Source: an unidentified bacterial endosymbiont (GTDB taxonomy: Bacteria; Pseudomonadota; Gammaproteobacteria; Enterobacterales; G038960095). Taken from it: a stretch of DNA of 64,000 bases. Under the pieces are notes generated by a model. It was not told where the DNA came from, searched no databases, and saw only the letters and a list, made by a program, of their open reading frames with translations. Positions within the stretch are counted from its first letter, which is position 1, and every line of letters begins with the position of its first letter. Positions 44,838 through 53,047 of this stretch are shown in pieces. The stretch is from positions 1,364,465-1,428,464 of the forward strand of contig NZ_OU907312.1 in NCBI RefSeq assembly GCF_918320885.1, given 5' to 3'. The translations under genes were made by a program, and so were the position numbers.

Positions 44838-45740
44838 ATGTCAAACACCTCGATTATTAACCTCATCTCTCAATCGACCACTGCCATTGCCGGTGCTGCT
44901 GGCCAGACCCATCGTTTTAGTGAGCTAGTCACGCAATCCCACGCCGACGGCAGTGCACTACGCGTGGCTGCTCAGAGTAGCTCAGCGCTCTCTGGGACTG
45001 CTAGTCAATTATCCACCCTGGCTAAACTGGTCTCAGCCGGGGGGAGCTCATCGGCTGATCGGAACGCCATCACGCGGGGGATCTCACGGATGGGCGCTGG
45101 ATTAGCTGAGATCGACCGCAGCCTGCGGCTGGTAAATCAAGGGATCAACACCGCGGTCAACACTAACAGCCAGTTAAGTGCTTCTGCCCAATCAATCAGC
45201 CAAGCTAAACAGGCTGTCAGCAGCAGCTTGCAGGCCCTGCAGAGCAAGCTGGGGAGCGGCCAAGCGCTAGGCCAACGGCAGAGCATCGTTCAACGGAGCT
45301 CAACTTTAATGCCCACGTTGACCGGGCCTCGCTCTCATTTGCTGGTCTTGATCGCTGAACAGGGGCAGCGCTACTTTTTTGGATTAACGACCGCCGCCTT
45401 TGACAAACTACAGCGCAAAATTAGCTATAACGTGATCGCACAAGAGCGTTTGGGGAGACCCGATGCCTTACAAGCGGTCAATCAAGGGGGTGAAACCATC
45501 ACCTTGAGTGGCGTGGTCTTTACCCAGTTTTCTGGTATTGCTCAGTTAGATGCGTTGCGAGAGATTGGCTTCCAAATGAAGCCGGTCGAATTGGTGATGG
45601 GCTATGGGGATGTCTTGGGACGCTGGTATCTCACGGCCATTGATGAGGAACAGCAAGCGCTACTAGCGAATGGCGTGCCCCGCAAACAGAGCTTCAGCGT
45701 GGAGTTTAAACGCTATGGCGACGATTATACGAAGTTCTGA
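44838..45740 (+). CDS. Phage tail protein GpU with N-terminal extension
   Basis: 300 residues. The C-terminal 140 residues (HLLVLIAEQGQRYFFGLTTAAFDKLQRKISYNV, GGETITLSGVVFTQFSG, GYGDVLGRWYLTAIDEEQ) are the P2 U family. The N-terminal 155 residues are Ser/Ala/Gln-rich and helical and are not part of P2 gpU. It lies between tape measure and X as in P2. Confidence 0.87.
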   Translation: MSNTSIINLISQSTTAIAGAAGQTHRFSELVTQSHADGSALRVAAQSSSALSGTASQLSTLAKLVSAGGSSSADRNAITRGISRMGAGLAEIDRSLRLVNQGINTAVNTNSQLSASAQSISQAKQAVSSSLQALQSKLGSGQALGQRQSIVQRSSTLMPTLTGPRSHLLVLIAEQGQRYFFGLTTAAFDKLQRKISYNVIAQERLGRPDALQAVNQGGETITLSGVVFTQFSGIAQLDALREIGFQMKPVELVMGYGDVLGRWYLTAIDEEQQALLANGVPRKQSFSVEFKRYGDDYTKF

Positions 45741-45921
45741 AGGGGATCTCTTAGATACCCTGTGCTACGCTCATTACGGCCACTTAAACGGCACGGTAGA
45801 AGCGGTACTGAGGGCGAATCCTGGGTTGAGTGCCCTACCGCAACCCTACCCAGCAGGCGTCACCCTGCGCTTCCCTGAGCTGGCAGCTGCACGCAGCGAG
45901 ACCATCCACCTCTGGAGCTGA
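45715..45921 (+). CDS. Tail protein X (LysM-like)
   Basis: 68 residues from ATG 45715, overlapping the end of U. SEGDLLDTLCYAHYGHLNGTVEAVLRANPGLS is the P2 X pattern. It has a role in tail maturation. Confidence 0.88.
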   Translation: MATIIRSSEGDLLDTLCYAHYGHLNGTVEAVLRANPGLSALPQPYPAGVTLRFPELAAARSETIHLWS

Positions 45922-45924
45922 TCG

Positions 45925-46980
45925 ATGCGGCCCCTATTTCAAGTCATCGCGGATGCCCAGGATATCACCCCCCTACTTCAAGATCGGCTCCTGAGCTTGC
46001 AGGTGATCGATCGGGTCGCTTTGGCGGCAGATAGCTGTGAAATCAAACTAGATGATCGTGATAGCAAGATTGCTTTTCCGCGCAAAGGTGCTTGCTTAAC
46101 CCTCTCCTTGGGCTGGCAAGGCAGCGGTTTAACAGTAATGGGCCACTATACTATCGATGAAATTGAACTCACGGGCCCACCGCGTACAGTAACACTACGG
46201 GGCACCTCGACCGCGATGGCGGGGACCGCTAAAAACAGTCGCTCGCAAGCTTGGGAACAGGTGACATTGTCACATATCGTCCAAGCGATTGCCGCCCGCC
46301 AAGGTTGGATAGCCACTTGCCCGATTGAAACCCTGGTGACCCGTGCTGATCAAGTGGGGGAATCTGATTTAAATTTTTTAAGCCGTTTAGCCCGCCAATA
46401 CAACGCCACCGCCACCCTCAAGGCGGGAAAATTGCTGGTGCTACCCCGGGCGGCTGGCAAGCAGGCTAGTGGCGGAGAGTTACCGCTGGCGAGCTTAACC
46501 CTCCATGAGGTGGCTAATTTTCGGTTGCTGTTTCCTAATCGAACGAGCGTCGCCAAGGTCCTTGCCAAAGCCCATGATAGCCAAACCGGACAGCAGGTGA
46601 CCATTGAAATCCCCAATCCAGAGGCTCCCATCACTTCAGCAGGGGCAGTACATGCTGAACGGCATACCTACGCGAATGCCAGCCTAGCTACCGCAGCGGC
46701 CCAGGCCGCCCTCGCCCGCTTAAATCGAGAGACTGCCAGTGGCACGCTGGAGCTGCGCGGCCGTGGAGACTTAGTGGCAGAGAAGTTCATCAAACTAAGT
46801 GGTTTTAAAACAGAGGCAGATGGAGTTTATCTCATCGAATCAGTGACCAACCACTTTACACAGCGCAGTTGGACTACCTCAATTGAGATTTCAGCAGGTC
46901 AATCAGGGAAAGCAAACCTGGGGCAGCCCTCAAAACCACAACCACCCCTGCTGATTGAGATCCCTGAAGCGCCTCAGTAA
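45925..46980 (+). CDS. Late control/tail hub protein GpD
   Basis: 351 residues. QVIDRVALAADSCEIKLDDRD, GHYTIDEIELTGPPRTVTLRGT, ESDLNFLSRLARQYNATATLK and VYLIESVTNHFTQRSWTTSIE are the P2 D/VgrG-like hub motifs. It is the last recognisable phage gene. No lysis genes follow. Confidence 0.92.
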   Translation: MRPLFQVIADAQDITPLLQDRLLSLQVIDRVALAADSCEIKLDDRDSKIAFPRKGACLTLSLGWQGSGLTVMGHYTIDEIELTGPPRTVTLRGTSTAMAGTAKNSRSQAWEQVTLSHIVQAIAARQGWIATCPIETLVTRADQVGESDLNFLSRLARQYNATATLKAGKLLVLPRAAGKQASGGELPLASLTLHEVANFRLLFPNRTSVAKVLAKAHDSQTGQQVTIEIPNPEAPITSAGAVHAERHTYANASLATAAAQAALARLNRETASGTLELRGRGDLVAEKFIKLSGFKTEADGVYLIESVTNHFTQRSWTTSIEISAGQSGKANLGQPSKPQPPLLIEIPEAPQ

Positions 46981-47325
46981 GGATCGCTGGCCATCATCGC
47001 TTGGTAGACTATATAGTTGCCCTAGGGATCTATTTGAATAATATGATCAAAGACTTTCAAAAAATAAAGTCTATAGGAAAATAGAAACAATTTTTATAAG
47101 TTATTTAGACGGGTTTTAAGTAAATCTTTTTAATACAATTGATATTCCATCAAACGGTCGATTGTTGTAAACATGCCTTGCAATTTGGCCAATTTCATGA
47201 GTGCGAAAATTGTGATTAAAGCAGATTTAGCGGTAGGCCATTACAGCCAAGGTTTCCCCAAACCAGCAATATACACATCCACCCTCACTGGCTATTATCC
47301 ATTGTGGAGAGCGGGTTGGTTGCCG
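46981..47325. other. Non-coding stretch after the last phage gene
   Basis: About 345 bp with an AT-rich part at 47020-47170. I see no supported gene. A frame at 47173-47418 runs through the terminator and has no family resemblance. No lysis cassette or tRNA was found. Confidence 0.4.
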
Positions 47326-47339
47326 GCTGCCGCTGCTCC
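47326..47339 (+). other. Candidate prophage right attachment site
   Basis: GCTGCCGCTGCTCC here is identical to 59908-59921 and differs by one base over its last 12 from the module edges at 8521-8532 and 17963-17974. Those three sites are where the sequence shared by the recombinase modules stops. The site lies in the loop of an inverted repeat (GGAGA...TTGGT / ACCAATCTCC, 47307-47350). It is the natural place for the far end of the prophage whose integrase is at 18372, but the match is short. Confidence 0.4.
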
Positions 47340-47352
47340 ACCAATCTCCAGG

Positions 47353-47383
47353 CCTCAGCCGTTCTCTGCTGAGGTTTTTTTTT
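47353..47383 (+). terminator. Rho-independent terminator
   Basis: Stem CCTCAGC / GCTGAGG (7 bp) with an 8-base loop, followed by nine T. It separates phage DNA from the cdiB promoter region and would stop late phage transcription from running into the CDI operon. Confidence 0.85.
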
Positions 47384-47657
47384 CGCCCAACCCCGCGCCA
47401 TTGGGCACGCGCTGCTGATCGTTCCGGACTTTGCCTTCCAGCTCCCCTACCCCGTTAAGCCCTTATTTTGCTCTCTGAGGACCGATGTTCTCCAAAACGA
47501 GAGCGCCGAGAAATGTCGAAGTCCGGACGCACCTATTTTTTTATCCCTTTAAAAACAACCGATTACTTACAGACTCAGCGATGCCATTTATTCCCAGCAT
47601 TGCCTAGCAACCCAAAATCACTAACCATCCATTAATATTGTTCAATCATTAATTTTA

Positions 47658-47686
47658 TTGTCACACCAAAATATTCCAGCTAGAAT
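47658..47686 (+). promoter_or_regulatory. Sigma-70 promoter for cdiB
   Basis: TTGTCA (47658-47663), a 17-bp spacer and TAGAAT (47681-47686) give a good -35/-10 pair. Transcription would start near 47693, giving a leader of about 40 nt before the TTG start of cdiB. The region upstream (47384-47657) is non-coding; part of it near 47500-47660 is AT-rich. Confidence 0.6.
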
Positions 47687-47734
47687 TTCACCTCATTACG
47701 AACTTTTCGGTTTATCACCAGGGAAGGTATTTAG

Positions 47735-49516
47735 TTGTTATCTTCTAGCCTGACTACACTTTGGCGACACCGCTTATTTGGCCTTAACGCCATCAGACGC
47801 TCCCTTATCTCACTGATCCTGAGTGCCCTGCTAGGCACCTCACTACCAGCCTCTGCGGTAGCGCCCGAGCCTGCTGCCCAACAGCAACAAGCGCGTGAAC
47901 AGGAGCGTGAACTGCGGCAACAGCAAGAGAGCGTCCCTGATGTACACCTACAGCCGACCCCCTCACCCGAGCTGCTGCAGCGCCTTCCTGCTGACGAAAC
48001 CCCTTGCTTTAAGATTAAACAGCTGCAACTCCAGGGCGAGGCCGCTCAGCAGTTTCAATGGGCCTTAGCCGCCGCTCACCGCGCGGGGAGTGCTCCAGAT
48101 AGCCCGCTGGGTCGCCGGCTGGGGGCTAACGGCATCAACTTGATCCTCAAGCGGGTGCACCATGCCATCGTGCAGCGCGGCTTTATCACCACTCAGGTGG
48201 TGGCAGAGCCACAAAACCTGGCCAGTGGCACCTTGGTGCTCACACTCATTCCTGGACGCTTGCATCGTCTCTATTTTTCAGAAAAGTCTGATAAGCAGGC
48301 TAGACACTGGAACGCCCTGCCCGCCAAGCCTGGTGATCTACTCAATTTACGGGATATCGAGCAAGCCTTAGAGAACTTTAAACGACTCCCCAGCGTTACC
48401 GCCACCTTCCAAATTGCCCCTGCCAGCGATCCAGAGGCTCCAGCGGGCACCAGCGATCTGATAATCACCTGGCAACAGCAGCTGCCGCTACGCGGAACGC
48501 TCTCTTTAGAGGATTCTGGCAATCCGCTGACTAAAAAACACCAAGGGGGCTTTACCCTAGCCTACGATCAACCCTTGGGGTTCAACGATCTATTTTATAT
48601 CAATCTGCATCAAGGCTTCGGTGGTTGCTCGGTAGGCCGGGGGATCACCCGCGGGCATACCCTGCACTATGGGCTACCCTGGGGCTACTGGTTCTTAGAG
48701 TTCACCCACACGCAAGAGGCCCATGACTACAGTCAACGGCCCGATCGCCTCGATCTCCGCAGCGGCGGCAGTGCTCGCTCAGAGGCCAAGCTAGCCCGCC
48801 TGCTCTACCGCGATGCCCGGCGTAAAACCACCCTCTCCTTCAAAGGCTTTCGCCGGAACAATCACAGTGGCTATAAACTTTTAGGCATCGACTCACCTCT
48901 CCAGCGGCACGCGCTCGGCGGCTGGGGCAGCACACTGGCGCATCGGGAATTTATTGGCAAGGCGATCCTCGATGCCAGCCTCAGTTATCAACGGGGCACC
49001 GGTGCTTTTGGTGCCCAAGCGGTTCCTGAGAACACCCGGGAGGGAACCCCGCGCTTTAAAGTGATCACTCTAGAGCTCTCCTGCAAACTGCCGGTGCAGA
49101 TTGCACAGCTGGCCTGTCACTACCACGGCAATTGGAACGCACAATACAACCGTACACCATTGCCTCCCTCAGAGCGCTTTAGTATCGGCAGTCGCCACAC
49201 CGTCCGGGGTTTTGGGTATAGTGATCCGCTGCTCCCACTCTCCTCGGAGCGCGGTTGGTGGCTACGCAATGAGTTTGGTGTCGCCTTGGGTCACACCGGC
49301 TCTGAGCTCTATCTGGGGCTGGATTACGGCCAAGTCAGCGGCTCCCTCGCCCACGATTTAACAGAGGGCCGCCGCCTCGCCGGTGCTGCCCTCGGCCTGC
49401 GAGGCAATTTAAAGGGCCTAAGCTATACGCTGTTTACCAGCTGGCCGCTGAAAACAACCCGAAACTTTACCGGCTCCCGCAATCTCTGCGGCTTTAGCCT
49501 GCTCTACAACTTTTAG
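47735..49516 (+). CDS. cdiB: CdiB/ShlB-type outer-membrane transporter (TpsB)
   Basis: 593 residues from a TTG preceded by GGGAAGG. N-terminal signal peptide (SLISLILSALLGTSLPASAVA). A Gln-rich linker is followed by a POTRA_2 domain from about residue 90 (CFKIKQLQLQGE). The C-terminal beta-barrel has the conserved VRGF at 490-493, LRNEFGVALG and GLDYGQV. It is an Omp85-type pore that exports TpsA partners across the outer membrane. It is followed by two genes with TPS domains, so all three probably form one operon. Confidence 0.94.
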   Translation: MLSSSLTTLWRHRLFGLNAIRRSLISLILSALLGTSLPASAVAPEPAAQQQQAREQERELRQQQESVPDVHLQPTPSPELLQRLPADETPCFKIKQLQLQGEAAQQFQWALAAAHRAGSAPDSPLGRRLGANGINLILKRVHHAIVQRGFITTQVVAEPQNLASGTLVLTLIPGRLHRLYFSEKSDKQARHWNALPAKPGDLLNLRDIEQALENFKRLPSVTATFQIAPASDPEAPAGTSDLIITWQQQLPLRGTLSLEDSGNPLTKKHQGGFTLAYDQPLGFNDLFYINLHQGFGGCSVGRGITRGHTLHYGLPWGYWFLEFTHTQEAHDYSQRPDRLDLRSGGSARSEAKLARLLYRDARRKTTLSFKGFRRNNHSGYKLLGIDSPLQRHALGGWGSTLAHREFIGKAILDASLSYQRGTGAFGAQAVPENTREGTPRFKVITLELSCKLPVQIAQLACHYHGNWNAQYNRTPLPPSERFSIGSRHTVRGFGYSDPLLPLSSERGWWLRNEFGVALGHTGSELYLGLDYGQVSGSLAHDLTEGRRLAGAALGLRGNLKGLSYTLFTSWPLKTTRNFTGSRNLCGFSLLYNF

Positions 49517-49581
49517 GAGCACGGTGCCCAATAGCGTGGTCCAGTCATAAATACCCTTGATAGGGACATTAGGAGTCAGGT

Positions 49582-52500
49582 ATGAATCAGCGCTGTTTTC
49601 GGGTTATCTTCAATCGACCACGCGGCCAAGCGATCGTCGTCGGCGAACTGGCGCGGACGCCAGGTCACGTGAGTAGCGCTGGCAGCGTGCCCAGACAGTC
49701 CCGGTGGCGCTGCTGTACCCTGCCTCTCGTTTTGATCGTCACCCTCGGCTGGATGCCTGGAGCGGACGCCACTATCGTCGCCGATGCCAACGCCCCAAGC
49801 GCCCAACAGCCCAACGTCGTCACCGCCCCCAATGGGGCCTCACCCCTGGTCAATATTCAAACACCCAATGCCGCCGGGATCTCACATAACACCTATAGCC
49901 GCTTTGATGTCGAGCCAGCAGGGGCCATTCTCAATAACAGCCGCCAAGCGGTGCACACCCAGTTAGCCGGCACTATCGCTGGCAACCCTCACCTCACCAC
50001 TGGCCCCGCCCAGATCATTCTGAATGAAGTCAACTCCAGCAACCCCAGCCTGTTGCGGGGCTTTATCGAGGTGGCCGGGCAACGAGCCCACGTGGTCGTA
50101 GCCAATCCCTCAGGGATTTATGTCAAAGGGGGTGGCTTTATCAACACCAGTGGTGTCACCCTGACCACCGGTACCCCACAATTGCAAAATGGGCACCTCG
50201 ACAGCTATCGGGTGATCGGTGGTCTCATTAAGATTGATGGTGAGGGGTTAGATGCCCGCTCCGCCGACTACACCCAAATCTTTGCCCAAGCGGTGCAACT
50301 GAATGCGGCAGTGCACGCCAAAAAACTGATGGTCACCACCGGCAATAACCTCGTTAAAGTGGATAACGAGAAAGCTACTCCAATCGCCAGTAATACTGAA
50401 GCACCTGAGTTTGCGCTTGATGTCGCTAAACTGGGTGGTATGTATGCCCATCATATTTTCATCGTGGGTACTGAAAACGGCGTTGGCATGCGTAATAGCG
50501 GCACACTGCAGGCAACTTCTGGCAACCTGAAAATTGATAACCAAGGCTGGTTAACTAACCATGGGAATCTACAGAGTTACGGTGATCTGCAAATAAAACT
50601 GAACGGTAATGACCATACTCAGAGCTTCTGTGATCCACAAGTAAGAATGGCCGGTAGTAAACGGACTGTCCGTACCACCATTGCTGCCGATGCTACTGCA
50701 CCAAAAACGCAACAGCCAAGTGTATCAATGGCAGTTAATAAGGTGCCGCTGGTAGATATTCAGACACCTAATGCCGCTGGGGTCTCTTATAATATTTACA
50801 GCCGCTTTGATGTAGAACGACAAGGTGCTGTTCTAAACAACAGCCGTGATACAGTAGAGACGCGCTTAGCGGGCACCATTGCTGCTAATGCTAACCTGAC
50901 TAACGGCCCCGCCCGCCTCATTCTTAATGAGATCAATTCAAGTGATCCTAGTTATCTGCGTGGTGCCCTCGAGGTAGCGGGTCAAGGTGCTCAAGTGATT
51001 ATTGCCAACCCCTCAGGGATTTATGTTGAAGGGGCTGGCTTTATCAATACCAGTGGCGCCATGCTCATGACCGGTAAACCACAGTTCCGAGAGGGTCATC
51101 TGGATAGTTACTGTGTAACTGGTGGTATCGTTCATATCAGCGGGAAGGGATTAGATACACGGGGTACCGACCATACTCAGATCTCGGCACAAGCTGTGCA
51201 ACTGAATACTAAATCACATGCGGAAAAGCTAACGATTACTACCGGCAACAACCTTATTAAAACAAACAATGGCCACAATACCCCGATTGCCAGCAGTAAC
51301 CAGCCTTCTGCCTTTAACCTCAGTGTGCTTAGACAGGGGGGGATCTATGCCAAACAGATTTTTATCGTTGGCACCCAGGTAGGAACGGAGATTCGCAATG
51401 ACGGTATTTTGCAGACCAAGAACGGTGATCTGAACATCACTAACCAAGGATGCTTAACCAGCCGTGGTGTCCTACAGAGTGGCCGTGATCTGAAAGTAAA
51501 AGTGATCGGTCGTAACCACACTTTCAGGATCACCTCGTCGGAACTCCGTGCTGCCAGCGAACTAGAATTAGATACCGAAGGCAAGCTTGATATACGTGAT
51601 AGCAAGATAATTGGTCATGCTAAGGGTGAGGTCACATTGAGCAGGAGCGATTGCTGCCCGGGATTACTGGTCATCCCGCTCTTGGACCACAACAACATCA
51701 ATATTAAACGGTTGCAAACCGACAGTACCTCTCTAGCAGCTCCCAGAGGGCTGAATAACTTTGGGCTGCTACAAGCAGGCCACCAGTTAACTCTGCAGGC
51801 TAACGCTATCCGCAATCATGCCGAAGGCGTTATCAACGCTACCCATACCCGGGTGCTAACGGATAAAGGCGAGAGTGGCTGGTTAAATAATCGCGGGCTG
51901 ATTGATGGTCAAACCACCGAGGTACGCGCCCACAGTCTAAATAATCTCGGCAGTGGGGTCATTTACGGTGACCAACTGCTGCTAGGTGCACACACCCTGA
52001 CCAATCATCGCGGACAGGTCAATGCCAATAATAAAGCGATCATCGCTGCCCGTCAGCAATTGACCATCGGTGCCCAGCATATTCTAAACCAGGAGGGAGC
52101 CCTTATCATGAGCGCCGGCCCGATGGCAGTCGGTGAACGTCTTGATGAGCAGCAACAGCTGGTAGGCCAGACTCTAGAGCTGAATAACAGTTCCGCCACC
52201 ATCGATGTCCAAGGCGATGCTCACTTTAATATCACTACCCTGAATAACAGTGATATCCATTTTAAGACCCACGAGGTACAAGTGAGCCATACCCAGGGAC
52301 ATCGACGTGTGGAGCGCAGCCCGCATATTGACAGACCGAATGACTACACCGCCTACGATTACAATACCACAATTACTGAAACCAGAATCGCCCAGCAAGA
52401 TCCCGCAAAATTATTAATTGGTGGCAACCTAAGGCTGGAGGGTCATTGTCTTAACAATGATAAAAGTCAGGTCATCATGGGAGGAAGCATGACTGGCCCT

Positions 52501-52929
52501 TTGAAAACCATCAACAATCTCAATGAATCAGGCACTCGAATTATTGAAGATAGTGGTACAGCGCAATGGACTTATACTCGATGGCGGGGAGGCTTTAGAC
52601 AATATACTCAACGCTACTGGGATAACGCAGTACCCTACCATGCCCGCAGTCAGGAGCCTATCCAGATAACAGTAGCCCTAGAGCAGCGCAATACCCGGCC
52701 CCTTGGCAGTGGAGTAAAAATAACTGACCGCCCAGAGATTGTATTAGTCCAACCGACCGTAATCAGCGTGGCCGCTCTGAACCCTCGGGAGCAGGATAGC
52801 TCTCTCAACACCAATAACACTGAGGCGGTGCCTACCCCAAATGATTTATCCACTGCACGACCCATTGTGCTTGAGCAGCCAAGTCTGCCTGCTGATCTTG
52901 AGGCGGATTTGGCGACCATGTCCCACTAA
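49582..52929 (+). CDS. Short TpsA/FHA exoprotein with two tandem TPS domains
   Basis: 1115 residues, AGGAG upstream. ESPR extended signal (MNQRCFRVIFNRPRGQAIVV) and cleavage near GADA (residue 64). TPS domain 1 spans about 66-290 (VNIQTPNAAGISHNTYSRFDV, NPSGIYVKGGGFINTSG). A second complete TPS domain starts about 358 (TTIAADATAPKTQQ, VDIQTPNAAGVSYNIYSRFD, NPSGIYVEGAGFINTSG) without its own signal. A short FHA-repeat region follows, and the protein ends at a unique proline/threonine-rich tail (LEQPSLPADLEADLATMSH). It lacks the receptor-binding, pre-toxin and toxin regions of cdiA. DNA for the second TPS domain is more AT-rich than the first. Confidence 0.88.
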   Translation: MNQRCFRVIFNRPRGQAIVVGELARTPGHVSSAGSVPRQSRWRCCTLPLVLIVTLGWMPGADATIVADANAPSAQQPNVVTAPNGASPLVNIQTPNAAGISHNTYSRFDVEPAGAILNNSRQAVHTQLAGTIAGNPHLTTGPAQIILNEVNSSNPSLLRGFIEVAGQRAHVVVANPSGIYVKGGGFINTSGVTLTTGTPQLQNGHLDSYRVIGGLIKIDGEGLDARSADYTQIFAQAVQLNAAVHAKKLMVTTGNNLVKVDNEKATPIASNTEAPEFALDVAKLGGMYAHHIFIVGTENGVGMRNSGTLQATSGNLKIDNQGWLTNHGNLQSYGDLQIKLNGNDHTQSFCDPQVRMAGSKRTVRTTIAADATAPKTQQPSVSMAVNKVPLVDIQTPNAAGVSYNIYSRFDVERQGAVLNNSRDTVETRLAGTIAANANLTNGPARLILNEINSSDPSYLRGALEVAGQGAQVIIANPSGIYVEGAGFINTSGAMLMTGKPQFREGHLDSYCVTGGIVHISGKGLDTRGTDHTQISAQAVQLNTKSHAEKLTITTGNNLIKTNNGHNTPIASSNQPSAFNLSVLRQGGIYAKQIFIVGTQVGTEIRNDGILQTKNGDLNITNQGCLTSRGVLQSGRDLKVKVIGRNHTFRITSSELRAASELELDTEGKLDIRDSKIIGHAKGEVTLSRSDCCPGLLVIPLLDHNNINIKRLQTDSTSLAAPRGLNNFGLLQAGHQLTLQANAIRNHAEGVINATHTRVLTDKGESGWLNNRGLIDGQTTEVRAHSLNNLGSGVIYGDQLLLGAHTLTNHRGQVNANNKAIIAARQQLTIGAQHILNQEGALIMSAGPMAVGERLDEQQQLVGQTLELNNSSATIDVQGDAHFNITTLNNSDIHFKTHEVQVSHTQGHRRVERSPHIDRPNDYTAYDYNTTITETRIAQQDPAKLLIGGNLRLEGHCLNNDKSQVIMGGSMTGPLKTINNLNESGTRIIEDSGTAQWTYTRWRGGFRQYTQRYWDNAVPYHARSQEPIQITVALEQRNTRPLGSGVKITDRPEIVLVQPTVISVAALNPREQDSSLNTNNTEAVPTPNDLSTARPIVLEQPSLPADLEADLATMSH

Positions 52930-53047
52930 AATCATTATTCTCAGGTTGAAATCGATGCAGATTTCACTGACCATTTCAATCAATAGAAGTTATTACAGGA
53001 CTAATCACTAGTCTATAACCAGTAGCTAGGGATCTCAGGAGCATCAT

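Noticed and set aside
47173-47418. 81-codon frame after the phage late genes
   Set aside because: It runs through a strong rho-independent terminator, has no ribosome-binding site and resembles no family.
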